From contig NZ_JAAEHL010000016.1 of the NCBI RefSeq assembly GCF_010614725.1, positions 1 through 64,000 of the forward strand: a stretch of DNA of 64,000 nt. Reading direction: 5' to 3'. This stretch comes from Flavobacterium ajazii (GTDB taxonomy: Bacteria > Bacteroidota > Bacteroidia > Flavobacteriales > Flavobacteriaceae). The notes under the pieces were generated by a model. The model did not search any database. It saw only the letters and a program-made list of their open reading frames with translations, and was not told where the DNA came from. Shown one piece after another: positions 25,219 through 34,899 of the stretch. Made by a program: the position numbers and the translations under genes. The number at the start of each line of letters is the position of its first letter. The stretch's first letter is position 1.

Positions 25219-28200
25219 ATGAAAACGAAATTACTTTTATTCTTACTCTCTTTATGGGGTGCAAATGCTTTTGCACAATACACGAATATTCCTGATACTA
25301 AGTTTGAAGCAACATTAATCTCTTTAGGAATTGATGATGTTGCCGATGGGAAAGTATTAACTTCAAAGGTTAATACTTTGACAGAATTATCGATCTCTTC
25401 TTCTTCGATTACCGATTTAACAGGGATTCAGGATTTTGTGGCATTAAGTATCTTAAGTTGTGGAAACAATAGAATTACAAGTTTGGATTTAAGTAAAAAC
25501 ACTGCTTTGACATCTTTGAATTGTTATGGCAATCAATTAACTAGTTTAAATCTTTCTGCTAACTTTTCTTTGAAATACTTGTACTGTTATTCTAACAAGA
25601 TAACTAGTTTAGATGTAAGTAAAAATATTGCTTTAACTAGTCTGAATTGTAGAGGCAATGCAATAAAAAGCCTGGATTTAAGCAAAAATGCAGCTTTAAC
25701 CAGTTTGGATTGTGCCGGTAACCTGCTTACTTATCTGAATATCAAAAACAGCAAAAACACTTCTCTTTCAAAATACAGTTTGTATTTAGGGGGTAATGTT
25801 GCTCTTTCCTGTATAACTGTTGACGACGCAGCATTTTCAAACCAAAATTGGAGCACTAATAAAGACTTTACGGCAATATACTCTTCTTACGATTGTTCGT
25901 CAATTACTCAAATTCCTGATACTAAATTTGAAGAAAAATTAATAGCCCTTGGTATTGATACTGATGGTAAAAATGGACTGGTTTTAAATTCCAGTATCAC
26001 CTCACTTACAACATTAAATGTATCAAATAGTTCTATTACTGATTTAGAAGGTTTAGAAGGATTTATTGCTTTAAAAACCCTAAACTGTTCTAACAATTTA
26101 TTATCAGGAATAGATATTTCTAAGAACCCGGCTCTGACCTCTTTGGACTGTTCCGGTAACACGACATTAACCTGTATTCAGGTTGCTGATATTAATGTGG
26201 CAAAAACAAACATAACCACTACTCAGGACGCCAAAGATAAATTCAATTTAGATTGCAGGCCATATACTTTAATCCCGGATTCCAGATTCGAGGCAAAATT
26301 GATTTCCTTAGGATACGATACTGCAGTCGATGGGAAGGTTGAAACAAAAAAAATAAACCGTATCAAATCGTTGAATATTTCAAATGCATCTATTACTGAT
26401 CTAACTGGAATACAAGACTTTATTGCTTTAACATATTTAGATTGCGGATACAATCAATTAACAAATCTTGATGTAAGTAAAAATACTGCTTTAAGCACTT
26501 TAATTTGCAGAAGCAATAAATTAACAAGTATAGATATAAGTAAAAATATAGCTCTGACAAGTTTGTCTTTAACAAATAATCAATTAACAGGTTTAAACAC
26601 AGCCAACAACACAGCCTTAAATAGTATAAGTTGTGACTCTAATAAAATTACCAGCTTGGATTTTAGTAAAAATACTGCTCTTACTTCTATTTATTGTTAT
26701 AACAATCAGCTAACTTCTTTGAACATTAAAAATGGAAAGAATAAGCAAACCGGTACAATGAATTTTTATGATAATCCGTTACTAACTTGTGTAATTGTTG
26801 ATGATGTTGAGTATGCTAAGGATAAATGGGGTACACAAGCCAATACTCCTAAAAAAACATTTTCTCCTTTCGAATGTTCTAGTGTTACTCCAATTCCGGA
26901 TGCGAAATTTGAAGACAAATTAATAGCACTTGGTATTGATACCGATGGCAAAAACGGAGTCGTTTTCAATTCGAGTATCACGGCTCTTACAACTTTAGAC
27001 GTTTCGAATAGTTCTATTACTGATTTAAGCGGTTTAGAAGGATTTACGGCTTTAAAAACGTTAAATTGCTCTAATAATTCTTTAGACAGAATCAATATTT
27101 CAAAAAACACAGCTTTGACGACTTTAAACTGCTCTAATAATGCAAGTTTAAAATGCATTCAGGTTAACAATATTGATGTTGCTAAAACAAATATTACAAC
27201 TAGCCAGGAAGCCAAAGATAAATTCAGTTTAGATTGCAATTCTTATACATTAATCCCCGATGCTAATTTTGAGAAGACATTAATTTCCATGGGATATGAT
27301 ACTGTTGCCGATGGTAAAGTGCTTACAAAAAATATTGAAACCATCAAATCATTGGAGCTTCCATGGTACAATAGTATTAAAGATATAACAGGTATCCAGG
27401 ACTTTACATCATTAACCTCTTTAAATATTTATTCGGTAGCCATTTCAACCTTAGATGTAAGCAAAAACATCAATCTTACTACTTTAGATTGCTCTTCAAT
27501 TGGATTAACCAGCTTAGACTTAAGCAAAAACACAAAGCTTACTAATTTAAATTGTAATTCAAATAAACTAACAACTTTAGACTTAAGCAATAATACCGCT
27601 TTAGAAACTGTAAATTGTACTTTTAATCAGCTTACGAATTTAAATGTGAACAAAAATACGGCTTTAAAAAACCTTTATTGTAATTCTAATCTTCTTACCG
27701 CTATTGATGTGAGCAACAACCTGGCTTTAAAAACATTGGGCTGTGATACGAATAAAATAACCAGTATAGACATTAGTAAAAACAAAAATTTAAATACTTT
27801 AACTTGTAATGGAAACAGACTGTCCTATTTAAATTTAAAAAATCAAAATAACAATTTCAATTATTTAAACTGCACTGGAAATTTAGATCTCAATTGTATA
27901 ACTGTTAATGATGTCACTACTGCAAATTCGAAATGGACAAATTCAAAAGACAGTCATGCCTATTTTACAGATCAGGATTGTACTACCATTACAGTAATTC
28001 CTGATGCCTTTTTTGAAGACAAATTAATAGCTCTTAATATTGATAAAGATGGTAAAAACGGATACGTGCTGAATTCGAGTATTCAAACCATCACATCACT
28101 GGACCTTTCTAATAGTTCTATTACAAATTTATCTGGTTTAGAGGGATTCAAAGCCTTAACAACTTTAAATTGCTCCAAAAATTCATTAAAGAATTTAGAT

Positions 28201-30477
28201 TTAACAAAAAATACAGTTATAAAAACATTAAACTGCTCTAACAATGCAGCGCTAACTTGTATTCAGGTTTCGGATGTTAATAAAGCAACCAAAAACTGGA
28301 CTGTTACCAAAGATGCTACTGCTGGTTTTAGCTTAGACTGTAGGATTTACACACTAATTCCTGATATCAACTTTGAAGCTAAATTAATTTCCTTAGGATA
28401 TGATACAGTTGCAGATGGTAAAGTTGAAACCGCTAAAATTGATAATATCACTTTGATAAATCTTAATAATGCATCGATTACTGATCTTAAAGGTATTGAA
28501 GATTTCAAAGCATTGACTGTTTTGAATTGTCAAAACAATAACCTTAGCAGTTTAGACATTAGCAAAAACACTAGTCTAAAAGAATTGGATTGTTCAGGAA
28601 ATGACCTCACCAACTTAGATATAAGTAAAAACGCAGCTTTATTAAAATTAAATTGCTCATGGAACAACCTGGTAAGTTTAAATTTAAAAAATGGTAAAAA
28701 CACATTTTTTACCGACTTATCATTAAGCGTCAATTCAAATCTCAATTGTATTACAGTTGACGATATTGCCTATGCTAATGCCAACTGGAGTTCTAAAAAA
28801 AATAGTACTGCAATTTTTACAACTTATGATTGTACTGCTTTTACCATTATTAGCGATTCAAACTTTGAAAATAAACTCATCGCTTTGGGTATTGACACAG
28901 ATGGTAAAAATGGTTTTGTAGCCAATTCCAGTATCGAAAAAATAACTCAGTTAGATCTGTCTAATAGTTCCATTGCTAATTTGAAAGGAATAGAAGGATT
29001 TAAAGCATTAACACAATTAAATTGTTCCAATAATGCATTGATTTTATTAGACCTAAATCAAAATACCAGTTTGACAAAAATAGAGTGCCAGTCCAATCAA
29101 ATAACAGATTTGGATATAGACAAATGCATATCTCTTACTCATTTAAATGCTGCTTCTAATAAATTAAAAAATAATTTTGACAGTTATTATTTAAAAGCCT
29201 TAACCTGGCTTTCTGTAAGCAATAATGAAATGACATCATTAAACCTTTATCAAAATTCGGAATTAGAAACATTATTATGCAACAATAATAAACTAACCTC
29301 ACTATCAACCTGGCAACTCGATAAATTAAAAGAGATAAATTGCTCAAATAACCAAATTACTTATTTGGATAACTCAAACCTGGTTAATCTGATATCACTT
29401 AATGTTTCGGGAAATAAAATAGGAAATATTGACTTTAGTAATAATACAGCTCTGACATCACTGGATATTTCCGGGAATAATTTTGCCCAGCTTCTCCTTT
29501 TGAAAAATAAAGCGCTGTCAAAATTAAATTGCAGCAACAATAAAATTAAGGAGTTGAACCTTAGCCAAAACAAATCTTTAACAGATATAAACTGTTCAGG
29601 GAATCAATTAACAGTGTTGAATTTAAAAAACGGAAACAATACCAAATTTAACATTACAACTTTTGATTTAAAAAATAATCCTGATTTAAGCTGCATCAAA
29701 GTGGATAATAGATCGTATGCTGATACTAATTGGTCAGATAAGAAAGATGCCAGTGCTTCTTTTTTAACAACATGCGGTCTTAACATTCCTGCAAATAATT
29801 TTACAGTAGAAACGAGAAGTGAATCTTGTGCGAATGAAAAAAATGGGGAAATTAATATATATGCAAATGAATACTATCCTTACACCGCAAGTATAAACGG
29901 AAAATCGACGGCATTTGTTGACAATAGTCTAAACATAACTAATCTGGCTCCCGGAAATTACACCGTTTTAATTACAATTCCTGATGAAGATTTTGAACAA
30001 AAATATACCTTCACTATTGAAAAAGCTACTAAAGTCTCAGGAAAATCAAGCATATCTTCCAAAAAAGTCGATGTTGAGATTCAGGAAGGAACAGCTCCTT
30101 ATACCATTTTTGTAGATGGAGTAGAACAATTTGAAACTAGTGAAAATAATTTTTCAGTTTCTGCAAAAGAAGGCTTGCTTGAAATAAAAACAGCCAAAGC
30201 CTGTGAAGGAATTTACACAAAAGACATTGCAGATTTAGACGTAATCGTTTCTGCCTTTCCAAATCCGACAACAGGAAATTTTAATATTAACATTCCTGGT
30301 AAAAAAGAAGAAGTCTTTATAGAAATAAGCAGCTTAGATGGACGCATTATATCAAATAAAAAACACATTTTAGAAAACGGAACAGCAAAATTAACACTCG
30401 ATAACGAAGCCAAAGGAGTTTATCTCGCTAAAATCTACTTAGATACTATCAAAACCGTGAAAATTATAAAAAATTAA
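25219..30477 (+). CDS. Large leucine-rich-repeat surface protein with type IX sorting domain
   Basis: 1752 aa. Signal peptide at 1-19 (A-N-A-F-A-Q). Eight modules begin with I-P-D-x-x-F-E at about residues 22, 232, 352, 559, 679, 927, 1047 and 1212. They alternate between a long type with D-x-V-A-D-G-K and G-I-Q-D-F and a short type with G-I-D-T-D-G-K-N-G and G-L-E-G-F. Each carries leucine-rich repeats of the form L-x-x-L-N-C-S-x-N-x-L-T-x-L-D-x-S-K-N. After about 1530 come Ig-like strands, and the last ~80 residues are a type A T9SS sorting domain (A-F-P-N-P-T-T-G-N-F ... K-I-I-K-N). The product is exported by T9SS and attached or released at the surface. Adhesion is a guess. A FN3-like lipoprotein gene starts 2 bp after the stop. 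Confidence 0.92.
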   Translation: MKTKLLLFLLSLWGANAFAQYTNIPDTKFEATLISLGIDDVADGKVLTSKVNTLTELSISSSSITDLTGIQDFVALSILSCGNNRITSLDLSKNTALTSLNCYGNQLTSLNLSANFSLKYLYCYSNKITSLDVSKNIALTSLNCRGNAIKSLDLSKNAALTSLDCAGNLLTYLNIKNSKNTSLSKYSLYLGGNVALSCITVDDAAFSNQNWSTNKDFTAIYSSYDCSSITQIPDTKFEEKLIALGIDTDGKNGLVLNSSITSLTTLNVSNSSITDLEGLEGFIALKTLNCSNNLLSGIDISKNPALTSLDCSGNTTLTCIQVADINVAKTNITTTQDAKDKFNLDCRPYTLIPDSRFEAKLISLGYDTAVDGKVETKKINRIKSLNISNASITDLTGIQDFIALTYLDCGYNQLTNLDVSKNTALSTLICRSNKLTSIDISKNIALTSLSLTNNQLTGLNTANNTALNSISCDSNKITSLDFSKNTALTSIYCYNNQLTSLNIKNGKNKQTGTMNFYDNPLLTCVIVDDVEYAKDKWGTQANTPKKTFSPFECSSVTPIPDAKFEDKLIALGIDTDGKNGVVFNSSITALTTLDVSNSSITDLSGLEGFTALKTLNCSNNSLDRINISKNTALTTLNCSNNASLKCIQVNNIDVAKTNITTSQEAKDKFSLDCNSYTLIPDANFEKTLISMGYDTVADGKVLTKNIETIKSLELPWYNSIKDITGIQDFTSLTSLNIYSVAISTLDVSKNINLTTLDCSSIGLTSLDLSKNTKLTNLNCNSNKLTTLDLSNNTALETVNCTFNQLTNLNVNKNTALKNLYCNSNLLTAIDVSNNLALKTLGCDTNKITSIDISKNKNLNTLTCNGNRLSYLNLKNQNNNFNYLNCTGNLDLNCITVNDVTTANSKWTNSKDSHAYFTDQDCTTITVIPDAFFEDKLIALNIDKDGKNGYVLNSSIQTITSLDLSNSSITNLSGLEGFKALTTLNCSKNSLKNLDLTKNTVIKTLNCSNNAALTCIQVSDVNKATKNWTVTKDATAGFSLDCRIYTLIPDINFEAKLISLGYDTVADGKVETAKIDNITLINLNNASITDLKGIEDFKALTVLNCQNNNLSSLDISKNTSLKELDCSGNDLTNLDISKNAALLKLNCSWNNLVSLNLKNGKNTFFTDLSLSVNSNLNCITVDDIAYANANWSSKKNSTAIFTTYDCTAFTIISDSNFENKLIALGIDTDGKNGFVANSSIEKITQLDLSNSSIANLKGIEGFKALTQLNCSNNALILLDLNQNTSLTKIECQSNQITDLDIDKCISLTHLNAASNKLKNNFDSYYLKALTWLSVSNNEMTSLNLYQNSELETLLCNNNKLTSLSTWQLDKLKEINCSNNQITYLDNSNLVNLISLNVSGNKIGNIDFSNNTALTSLDISGNNFAQLLLLKNKALSKLNCSNNKIKELNLSQNKSLTDINCSGNQLTVLNLKNGNNTKFNITTFDLKNNPDLSCIKVDNRSYADTNWSDKKDASASFLTTCGLNIPANNFTVETRSESCANEKNGEINIYANEYYPYTASINGKSTAFVDNSLNITNLAPGNYTVLITIPDEDFEQKYTFTIEKATKVSGKSSISSKKVDVEIQEGTAPYTIFVDGVEQFETSENNFSVSAKEGLLEIKTAKACEGIYTKDIADLDVIVSAFPNPTTGNFNINIPGKKEEVFIEISSLDGRIISNKKHILENGTAKLTLDNEAKGVYLAKIYLDTIKTVKIIKN

Positions 30478-30479
30478 AG

Positions 30480-31163
30480 ATGAAGAAATTTATATACTTA
30501 ACCATTATTAGCTTTTTGTTTGTCGCATGCAGCAATGGCGGAGACGATGAAAATCAAAACGAAACTCCTAATGTCCCAAAAATAATTTCCCCTGCAAACA
30601 ATAAATTATGCATAAATAATTATGTTGCCTTTGAATGGGAATATTTAAAAAAACCGAATAATGATCTCATTATCTATCAAATAGAAATAGCCAAAGACAA
30701 TCAATTTAATCAAATTGTAGAGACATTGGAAACCGAATCAAATTATACGGAAATAGAACTAGAACTAAACACTGCTTATTATTGGAGAATTAAAACCGTA
30801 AATTCTGAAGGTATATCAAGTAAGTACAGTAAGACTTATAAATTTTACACAGAAGGAGAAACCATAGTCAACCATTTGCCTTTCTCACCAGAGCTGATCA
30901 GTCCGGCAATTAATACAACGCTGAATGCTACAACAGCTACTCTGAAGTGGAATGCTGCTGATGTTGACTCCTATGATTTTCTTAGCTATGATGTGTATTT
31001 CGGAACCGCAAATCCTCCTGTGACCAAAATAAGTGAAAACAATACCACAAAGACAATCGATGTAACCCTGCAGCCTTCAAAAGAATATTTCTGGAAAGTA
31101 GTTGTAAAAGACGGGAAAGGCGGAGAAACTGTCGGTCAAATCTGGAGATTTAAAACCTATTAA
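30480..31163 (+). CDS. Fibronectin-III-like lipoprotein
   Basis: 227 aa with a lipobox (L-F-V-A-C16). Two FN3-like domains (about 33-128 and 135-227) each end in Y-Y-W-R-I-K-T or Y-F-W-K-V-V-V-K-D, the usual strand G pattern of such modules. It is 2 bp downstream of the LRR gene, so it is almost certainly translated from the same message and may tether or assist that protein at the surface. No enzymatic motif. Confidence 0.85.
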   Translation: MKKFIYLTIISFLFVACSNGGDDENQNETPNVPKIISPANNKLCINNYVAFEWEYLKKPNNDLIIYQIEIAKDNQFNQIVETLETESNYTEIELELNTAYYWRIKTVNSEGISSKYSKTYKFYTEGETIVNHLPFSPELISPAINTTLNATTATLKWNAADVDSYDFLSYDVYFGTANPPVTKISENNTTKTIDVTLQPSKEYFWKVVVKDGKGGETVGQIWRFKTY

Positions 31164-31182
31164 ACTGAAATTTCAGATATGT

Positions 31183-31217
31183 AAAAATCTCATTTTCATA
31201 ATGAAAATGAGATTTTT
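31183..31217. terminator. Bidirectional terminator
   Basis: Perfect 16-bp arms (31183-31198 and 31202-31217; AAAAATCTCATTTTCA and its complement) with a 3-nt loop. It sits between the convergent lipoprotein and HxlR genes and provides a U-tract for both. Confidence 0.85.
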
Positions 31218-31230
31218 TTATTGGAATAAT

Positions 31231-31623
31231 TCAAATCAAATTTTCCTGTCTTAATTTTTCACGATGGTTAATACCAAAATCCCTTAAAGCCAATATAACA
31301 GGTTTAACAGACCAGCTATATTCAGTGAGTTCATATTCAGTTCTTATTACATTATCACTATAAATCTTTTTTTCAACAAATCCATTTAGCTCCATTTCCT
31401 TTAATTGTTGTGCCAATACTTTTGAAGTAATTTTAGGAACTTCTTTCATAATTTCACTAAACCTTCTATTGCCTTCCATAAGTGCTATTGTTATGGGTAT
31501 TCTCCACTTACCGGTTATCACATACATAGCATCCATAATAGGCTGAACCTCTGTTTTACATTTTAAAATTCTTTCTACCCGTTTTTTTACATTGGGCACA
31601 TTTTCCTCATTATTTGTTGTCAT
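31231..31623 (-). CDS. HxlR-family transcriptional regulator
   Basis: 130 aa from the ATG at 31623 (M-T-T-N-N-E-E); an in-frame extension to 31668 has no support. The winged helix has the family signatures G-K-W-R-I-P-I, R-R-F-S-E-I, K-V-L-A-Q-Q-L-K-E-M-E-L-N-G and Y-E-L-T-E-Y. One conserved cysteine (C-K-T-E) precedes the HTH. HxlR proteins respond to aldehydes, redox or phenolic stress; the target here is unknown. An exact -7 box (TATTTTTG) lies at 31666-31673 on the minus strand. Confidence 0.9.
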   Translation of the reverse strand: MTTNNEENVPNVKKRVERILKCKTEVQPIMDAMYVITGKWRIPITIALMEGNRRFSEIMKEVPKITSKVLAQQLKEMELNGFVEKKIYSDNVIRTEYELTEYSWSVKPVILALRDFGINHREKLRQENLI

Positions 31624-31932
31624 TGGTCTAATTATTTGGATAGTCGTCTTGTGGTTAAGGCCAATCAAAAATATCTCCTTTTGTTTCTTAGACGATACAT
31701 TATTAATGCTTAATTTTTATTTGTGAATAATAAAAAATGATAATTCAAAGAAAACGCATTTAGTAAAGAACATTTACTGTTTTCTAAGTCTACCATATAG
31801 AATTAGAATGAGAATACTAAGTAATATTTTACATTTTAAACCAGTTACCTTGAGGTAAGCATACAATCTTTAGTCATATAATGTATTTATTTTTGTGTGA
31901 TGTGAAATATAAGAATCATCTTAAATAAAAAT
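31624..31932. other. Divergent intergenic region between HxlR and XRE genes
   Basis: 309 bp without a gene. It contains TATTTTTG boxes for both directions: 31666-31673 on the minus strand and 31888-31895 on the plus strand. Nothing else was recognised. Confidence 0.5.
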
Positions 31933-32286
31933 ATGCGGAATTCTATAATAAACAATATTAAGAATATACGAGAGTTAAAAAATTATACCCAGGAATATAT
32001 GGCCTGTCAATTAGGATTAACACAGTCCGGTTACAACAAAATTGAAAAAGGAAAAACTATACTGGGATATAATCGATTAATAAAAATTGCCGGTGTTTTA
32101 GAAGTCAGTGTCGATGACATTATTAGTTTTCAAAGTCCTGTATCTGTCAAAACAACTATTGATAAAAATTCAGAGATTGATGAAGCTGTAAGGCTTAATA
32201 AAGTCTATATGAAAAAAATAAAAAGTCTTGAAAAAGCACTGAAAAGCAAAACCCTCGAATTTGATTCTATAAAGAAAACGAAATAA
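31933..32286 (+). CDS. Small XRE-type HTH regulator
   Basis: 117 aa. The HTH is at about residues 7-62 (Y-T-Q-E-Y-M-A-C-Q-L-G-L-T-Q-S-G-Y) with the usual E-K-G-K turn. The C-terminal third is a predicted coiled coil (V-Y-M-K-K-I-K-S-L-E-K-A-L), probably for dimerisation. A -7-like box lies 38 nt before the ATG. No effector domain and no clear target. Confidence 0.85.
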   Translation: MRNSIINNIKNIRELKNYTQEYMACQLGLTQSGYNKIEKGKTILGYNRLIKIAGVLEVSVDDIISFQSPVSVKTTIDKNSEIDEAVRLNKVYMKKIKSLEKALKSKTLEFDSIKKTK

Positions 32287-32341
32287 TCATAATCCTCTTC
32301 TTTCCGGAGTGCCTCCTAATTAATTCATCAATACTTAAAAA

Positions 32342-32386
32342 ACATATATTTCAATATCTAAAAACACCAGGCACTGAAATATATGT
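32342..32386. terminator. Hairpin between convergent XRE and pectate lyase genes
   Basis: Perfect 12-bp arms ACATATATTTCA and TGAAATATATGT with a 21-nt loop; A-rich flanks. Possible bidirectional terminator, though the loop is long. Confidence 0.45.
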
Positions 32387-32395
32387 GTACTGAAT

Positions 32396-32509
32396 TTTAA
32401 CCCGCTGTCAATAATTGAAAAGTCTAATTCAAACAATTTCTTCCAAACAAATTAGCTGCGTACATTTACAAATTATATTTGCTAACAACAATCACAGCAG
32501 CGGGCTAAA
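32396..32509. repeat. Short element with 12-bp terminal inverted repeats
   Basis: TTTAACCCGCTG (32396-32407) and CAGCGGGCTAAA (32498-32509) match as inverted repeats with one mismatch around 90 bp of AT-rich sequence. The AACCCG core is also seen in the 43987-44208 element. It could instead be a long-range transcript structure. Confidence 0.35.
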
Positions 32510-32514
32510 TTTAA

Positions 32515-33621
32515 TTAAAAAGAACCACAAATATTTCCTGTAAAAGTGGCACCGGCATTAGCGGTAACATCAGCTTTTACAGCAGTTGTAAGAAGCGTAA
32601 CGATTGTATATGGGGGTGTAAAAGCGTTACTGCCAGTTACAGTATTTGTGGTATTGATAAAACTGTTATCAAGTTGTGTGATTGCTGTAAAACCAGTCAT
32701 TAAATCAATAGGTTTCGTAACATTTTCGAATACATTTTTTTCAACCCGGATATCAGCTTCAAAACCGGCCATAATGCATTTATTACTTACTGAACTGCTA
32801 AAATAACTGTTGATAATATGAACTTTTCCAAATCTTACTCTTGGCATTCTCTCCTTGCATCCGGGTGCCCACCAGCATCTGGCAAAAGTGATTCTCAATT
32901 TTCCGCGATCTCCTGTAGCCGTATCACTTGAACCTATTAAATTTGAAAACCTATGATCATCAGTTCCTCCGGGGCCTCCTGCTTTTGGAGTTTTCTGATA
33001 ACCAAATTTTGTATAAGAGACTGTAACAAAATCAGATTTATTTTTAATGTCTAAATTTCCATCGACACCATCTCTGAACTCACAATGATCGACCCAAACA
33101 TTTTGGCAGTTATCAATAATAGCATTATCCCAGCCATCAGTATCATAAGCTCCCGGACCTTCAAATATTAAATTTCTTATGATGATATTGGTGCAGTTTT
33201 TAATATTAATAATACCGGAATTTGCAGTAGTCTGATCTGTTGATACCAATTTTGCACCACTTGCACCATATATGGTTTTTCCGGACTGTCCCTGAAGCAA
33301 TAATCTTCCGGTAGAAGTAGCCGGAATCTGAATAGTACCAGATATTTTTATAACTTTTACATTGCTATTTTCAATAGCTGTTTTTAAATTAGCGTAAGTA
33401 GTTACGTTTTCTTCTGCCGCACTCCCACCACCAGTTGTGCCTCCGTTTTGAGAAGCCCAGCCGGGAACTTCGCTGCAATTACCAACTTTTGCTGTACTCG
33501 GTGAAACATCAGCAGAAACCACTGCATTTTCATTTTGAACTGCACTGTTATCGTCTTTACTGCAAGAAACAGTAAAAAAAATTGAGACTAATAACAGTGA
33601 AGCATTTTTTTTAAATTTCAT
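32515..33621 (-). CDS. Pectate lyase, polysaccharide lyase family 1, lipoprotein
   Basis: 368 aa with a lipobox (F-F-T-V-S-C20), so it is probably outer-membrane or surface bound. The right-handed beta-helix of PL1 is shown by N-I-I-I-R-N-L-I-F, V-W-V-D-H-C-E-F (calcium-site region), D-G-N-L-D-I-K and R-M-P-R-V-R-F-G-K-V-H-I (catalytic Arg region). It cleaves polygalacturonate by beta-elimination. No SusC/D pair or other pectin enzyme is adjacent, so it is an isolated gene here. An inverted repeat lies upstream at 33686-33699. Confidence 0.92.
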   Translation of the reverse strand: MKFKKNASLLLVSIFFTVSCSKDDNSAVQNENAVVSADVSPSTAKVGNCSEVPGWASQNGGTTGGGSAAEENVTTYANLKTAIENSNVKVIKISGTIQIPATSTGRLLLQGQSGKTIYGASGAKLVSTDQTTANSGIINIKNCTNIIIRNLIFEGPGAYDTDGWDNAIIDNCQNVWVDHCEFRDGVDGNLDIKNKSDFVTVSYTKFGYQKTPKAGGPGGTDDHRFSNLIGSSDTATGDRGKLRITFARCWWAPGCKERMPRVRFGKVHIINSYFSSSVSNKCIMAGFEADIRVEKNVFENVTKPIDLMTGFTAITQLDNSFINTTNTVTGSNAFTPPYTIVTLLTTAVKADVTANAGATFTGNICGSF

Positions 33622-33685
33622 AATTAATTGATTTTGGGGTTATAATTTATTAGTACAAATTTTACCGAAATGACTATTTAATTTA

Positions 33686-33699
33686 TTGAACTTGTTCAA
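33686..33699. promoter_or_regulatory. Inverted repeat upstream of pectate lyase
   Basis: TTGAAC-TT-GTTCAA, 65-78 bp upstream of the pectate lyase start. A possible operator; no assigned regulator. Confidence 0.35.
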
Positions 33700-33716
33700 C
33701 TTTTTTGGAATAATTT

Positions 33717-34226
33717 ATGACTCATTGTCATATAGTGACAAACAACATTCAGAGAGACGGAAAAAGAATCGATCTTCATTTATTGGGAGTCAGAAAATCA
33801 GAACCTGCCCGAAAAGAAATTGAAGAAATGTTCGGACTTGTAAAAGCCGAAGGAAGAAAACAGAAAGAATCCTTTTCGTTAAATCCGATAGATGTCGGCA
33901 GAGTCCAATACGGAAAAGCAATGAAGGGCAGATTTACGGAGTAACATACGTTGACCATAAAACAAAATTTATTTTCAATGGGAGCAGTCTGGGAAAAGAA
34001 TTCAGTGCAAAAAGAATTCAGGAAAGCTGTGCTTTCAACATTCTTGCATTTGAAAGAAAGCATCAAAATTCTGTTTCGACATATTCTGACAACTATAAAG
34101 ATCTTGAATTAAAAGAGTATGTAAAAAGAAAATCTTGCAGACATCCTGCTTCGCAGGGAAAAAATATGTGACTATGTTTCGAAACAGTTTAAACAGAAGA
34201 AGAGGAGATTTTATAAAGGAATTTAA
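33717..34226 (+). pseudogene. Remnant of a mobilisation relaxase (MobB-like)
   Basis: The first frame starts inside the HUH histidine motif (H-C-H-I-V-T-N-N) and stops at 33944. Adding one G in the GGG at about 33926-33928 continues the protein as G-Q-I-Y-G-V-T-Y-V-D-H, then F-N-G-S-S-L-G-K, typical of Bacteroidota relaxases. Removing one A in the A5 run near 34129 gives a third frame through E-N-L-A-D-I-L-L-R-R-E to a K-rich end at 34226. The N-terminal ~100 residues of a normal relaxase are absent. It is therefore a truncated, twice-frameshifted relic of a plasmid or conjugative element. A terminator follows. Confidence 0.7.
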
Positions 34227-34229
34227 AGT

Positions 34230-34259
34230 AAATAAGGGTGCAAAAATGCACCCTTATTT
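34230..34259 (+). terminator. Terminator after the relaxase remnant
   Basis: Perfect 13-bp arms (AAATAAGGGTGCA and its complement) with an AAAA loop, right after the remnant's stop. Confidence 0.75.
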
Positions 34260-34383
34260 ATGTCTCGAATTTTCGTTGACATATCCAAATTAATAATTAA
34301 CATTTTAATTCTATTTTAGTTCTTTAGGTTATTATTTTATAAAAACACCTATTTTGAACACCACGAAACTCGCAATGTAAACA

Positions 34384-34899
34384 TTAATCAAAATTTGGAT
34401 TATAGTTTTCAAATTTTAAGTCAGAATTATGGAGTAGAAATTCAATAGCTCTGTTTGAACTTTTCTCCTTTTCTAAACGCAATAATCTTTTTCTTAAAGT
34501 ATGTTTTACATTTAATAAGTTTATATCAAACGATTTCATTTCCAATGCAAGCTTTGGTTCCCATGGGCGGATAACATAATTATAGTTCCTCTTTTTATTA
34601 AAGATAAGTACTGATATTATGGAAAATCCTTCAATGAGAACTTCTTTTTTTGCAATTAATTTACCCAAAAGAAAATACCCTATAAATACTTTTTTCTCAT
34701 TTATAACAATGCCTTTTTTCAATAACAATAAAGAAATTAAAAGTAAAATTATTATACTCAAAATAATTGCAATATAATACATTAACATATTTAATTTAGA
34801 GTTTAATATCCCTAAAAAAACAAATGCTATTATAAATAAAACAAAAAATAAATTTTTCCGTTGATTATATTCAAAATTCTTCTCTAATATAATTATCAT
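34384..34899 (-). CDS. Two-helix membrane protein coupled to the RHS-tip gene
   Basis: 171 aa. Two hydrophobic helices (about 17-35 and 38-60) are followed by a ~110-residue cytoplasmic domain with strand-like stretches and a basic helix (L-R-K-R-L-L-R-L-E-K). Its ATG overlaps the stop of the preceding frame by 4 bp (ATGA), so translation is coupled. No family recognised. Position directly behind an RHS protein makes an immunity or accessory role possible, but nothing in the sequence proves it. Confidence 0.65.
   Translation of the reverse strand: MIIILEKNFEYNQRKNLFFVLFIIAFVFLGILNSKLNMLMYYIAIILSIIILLLISLLLLKKGIVINEKKVFIGYFLLGKLIAKKEVLIEGFSIISVLIFNKKRNYNYVIRPWEPKLALEMKSFDINLLNVKHTLRKRLLRLEKEKSSNRAIEFLLHNSDLKFENYNPNFD

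Noticed and set aside
25219..30477. CRISPR array or DNA satellite
   Set aside because: The repeats are diverged protein-coding leucine-rich modules in one open frame, without constant direct repeats and spacers.
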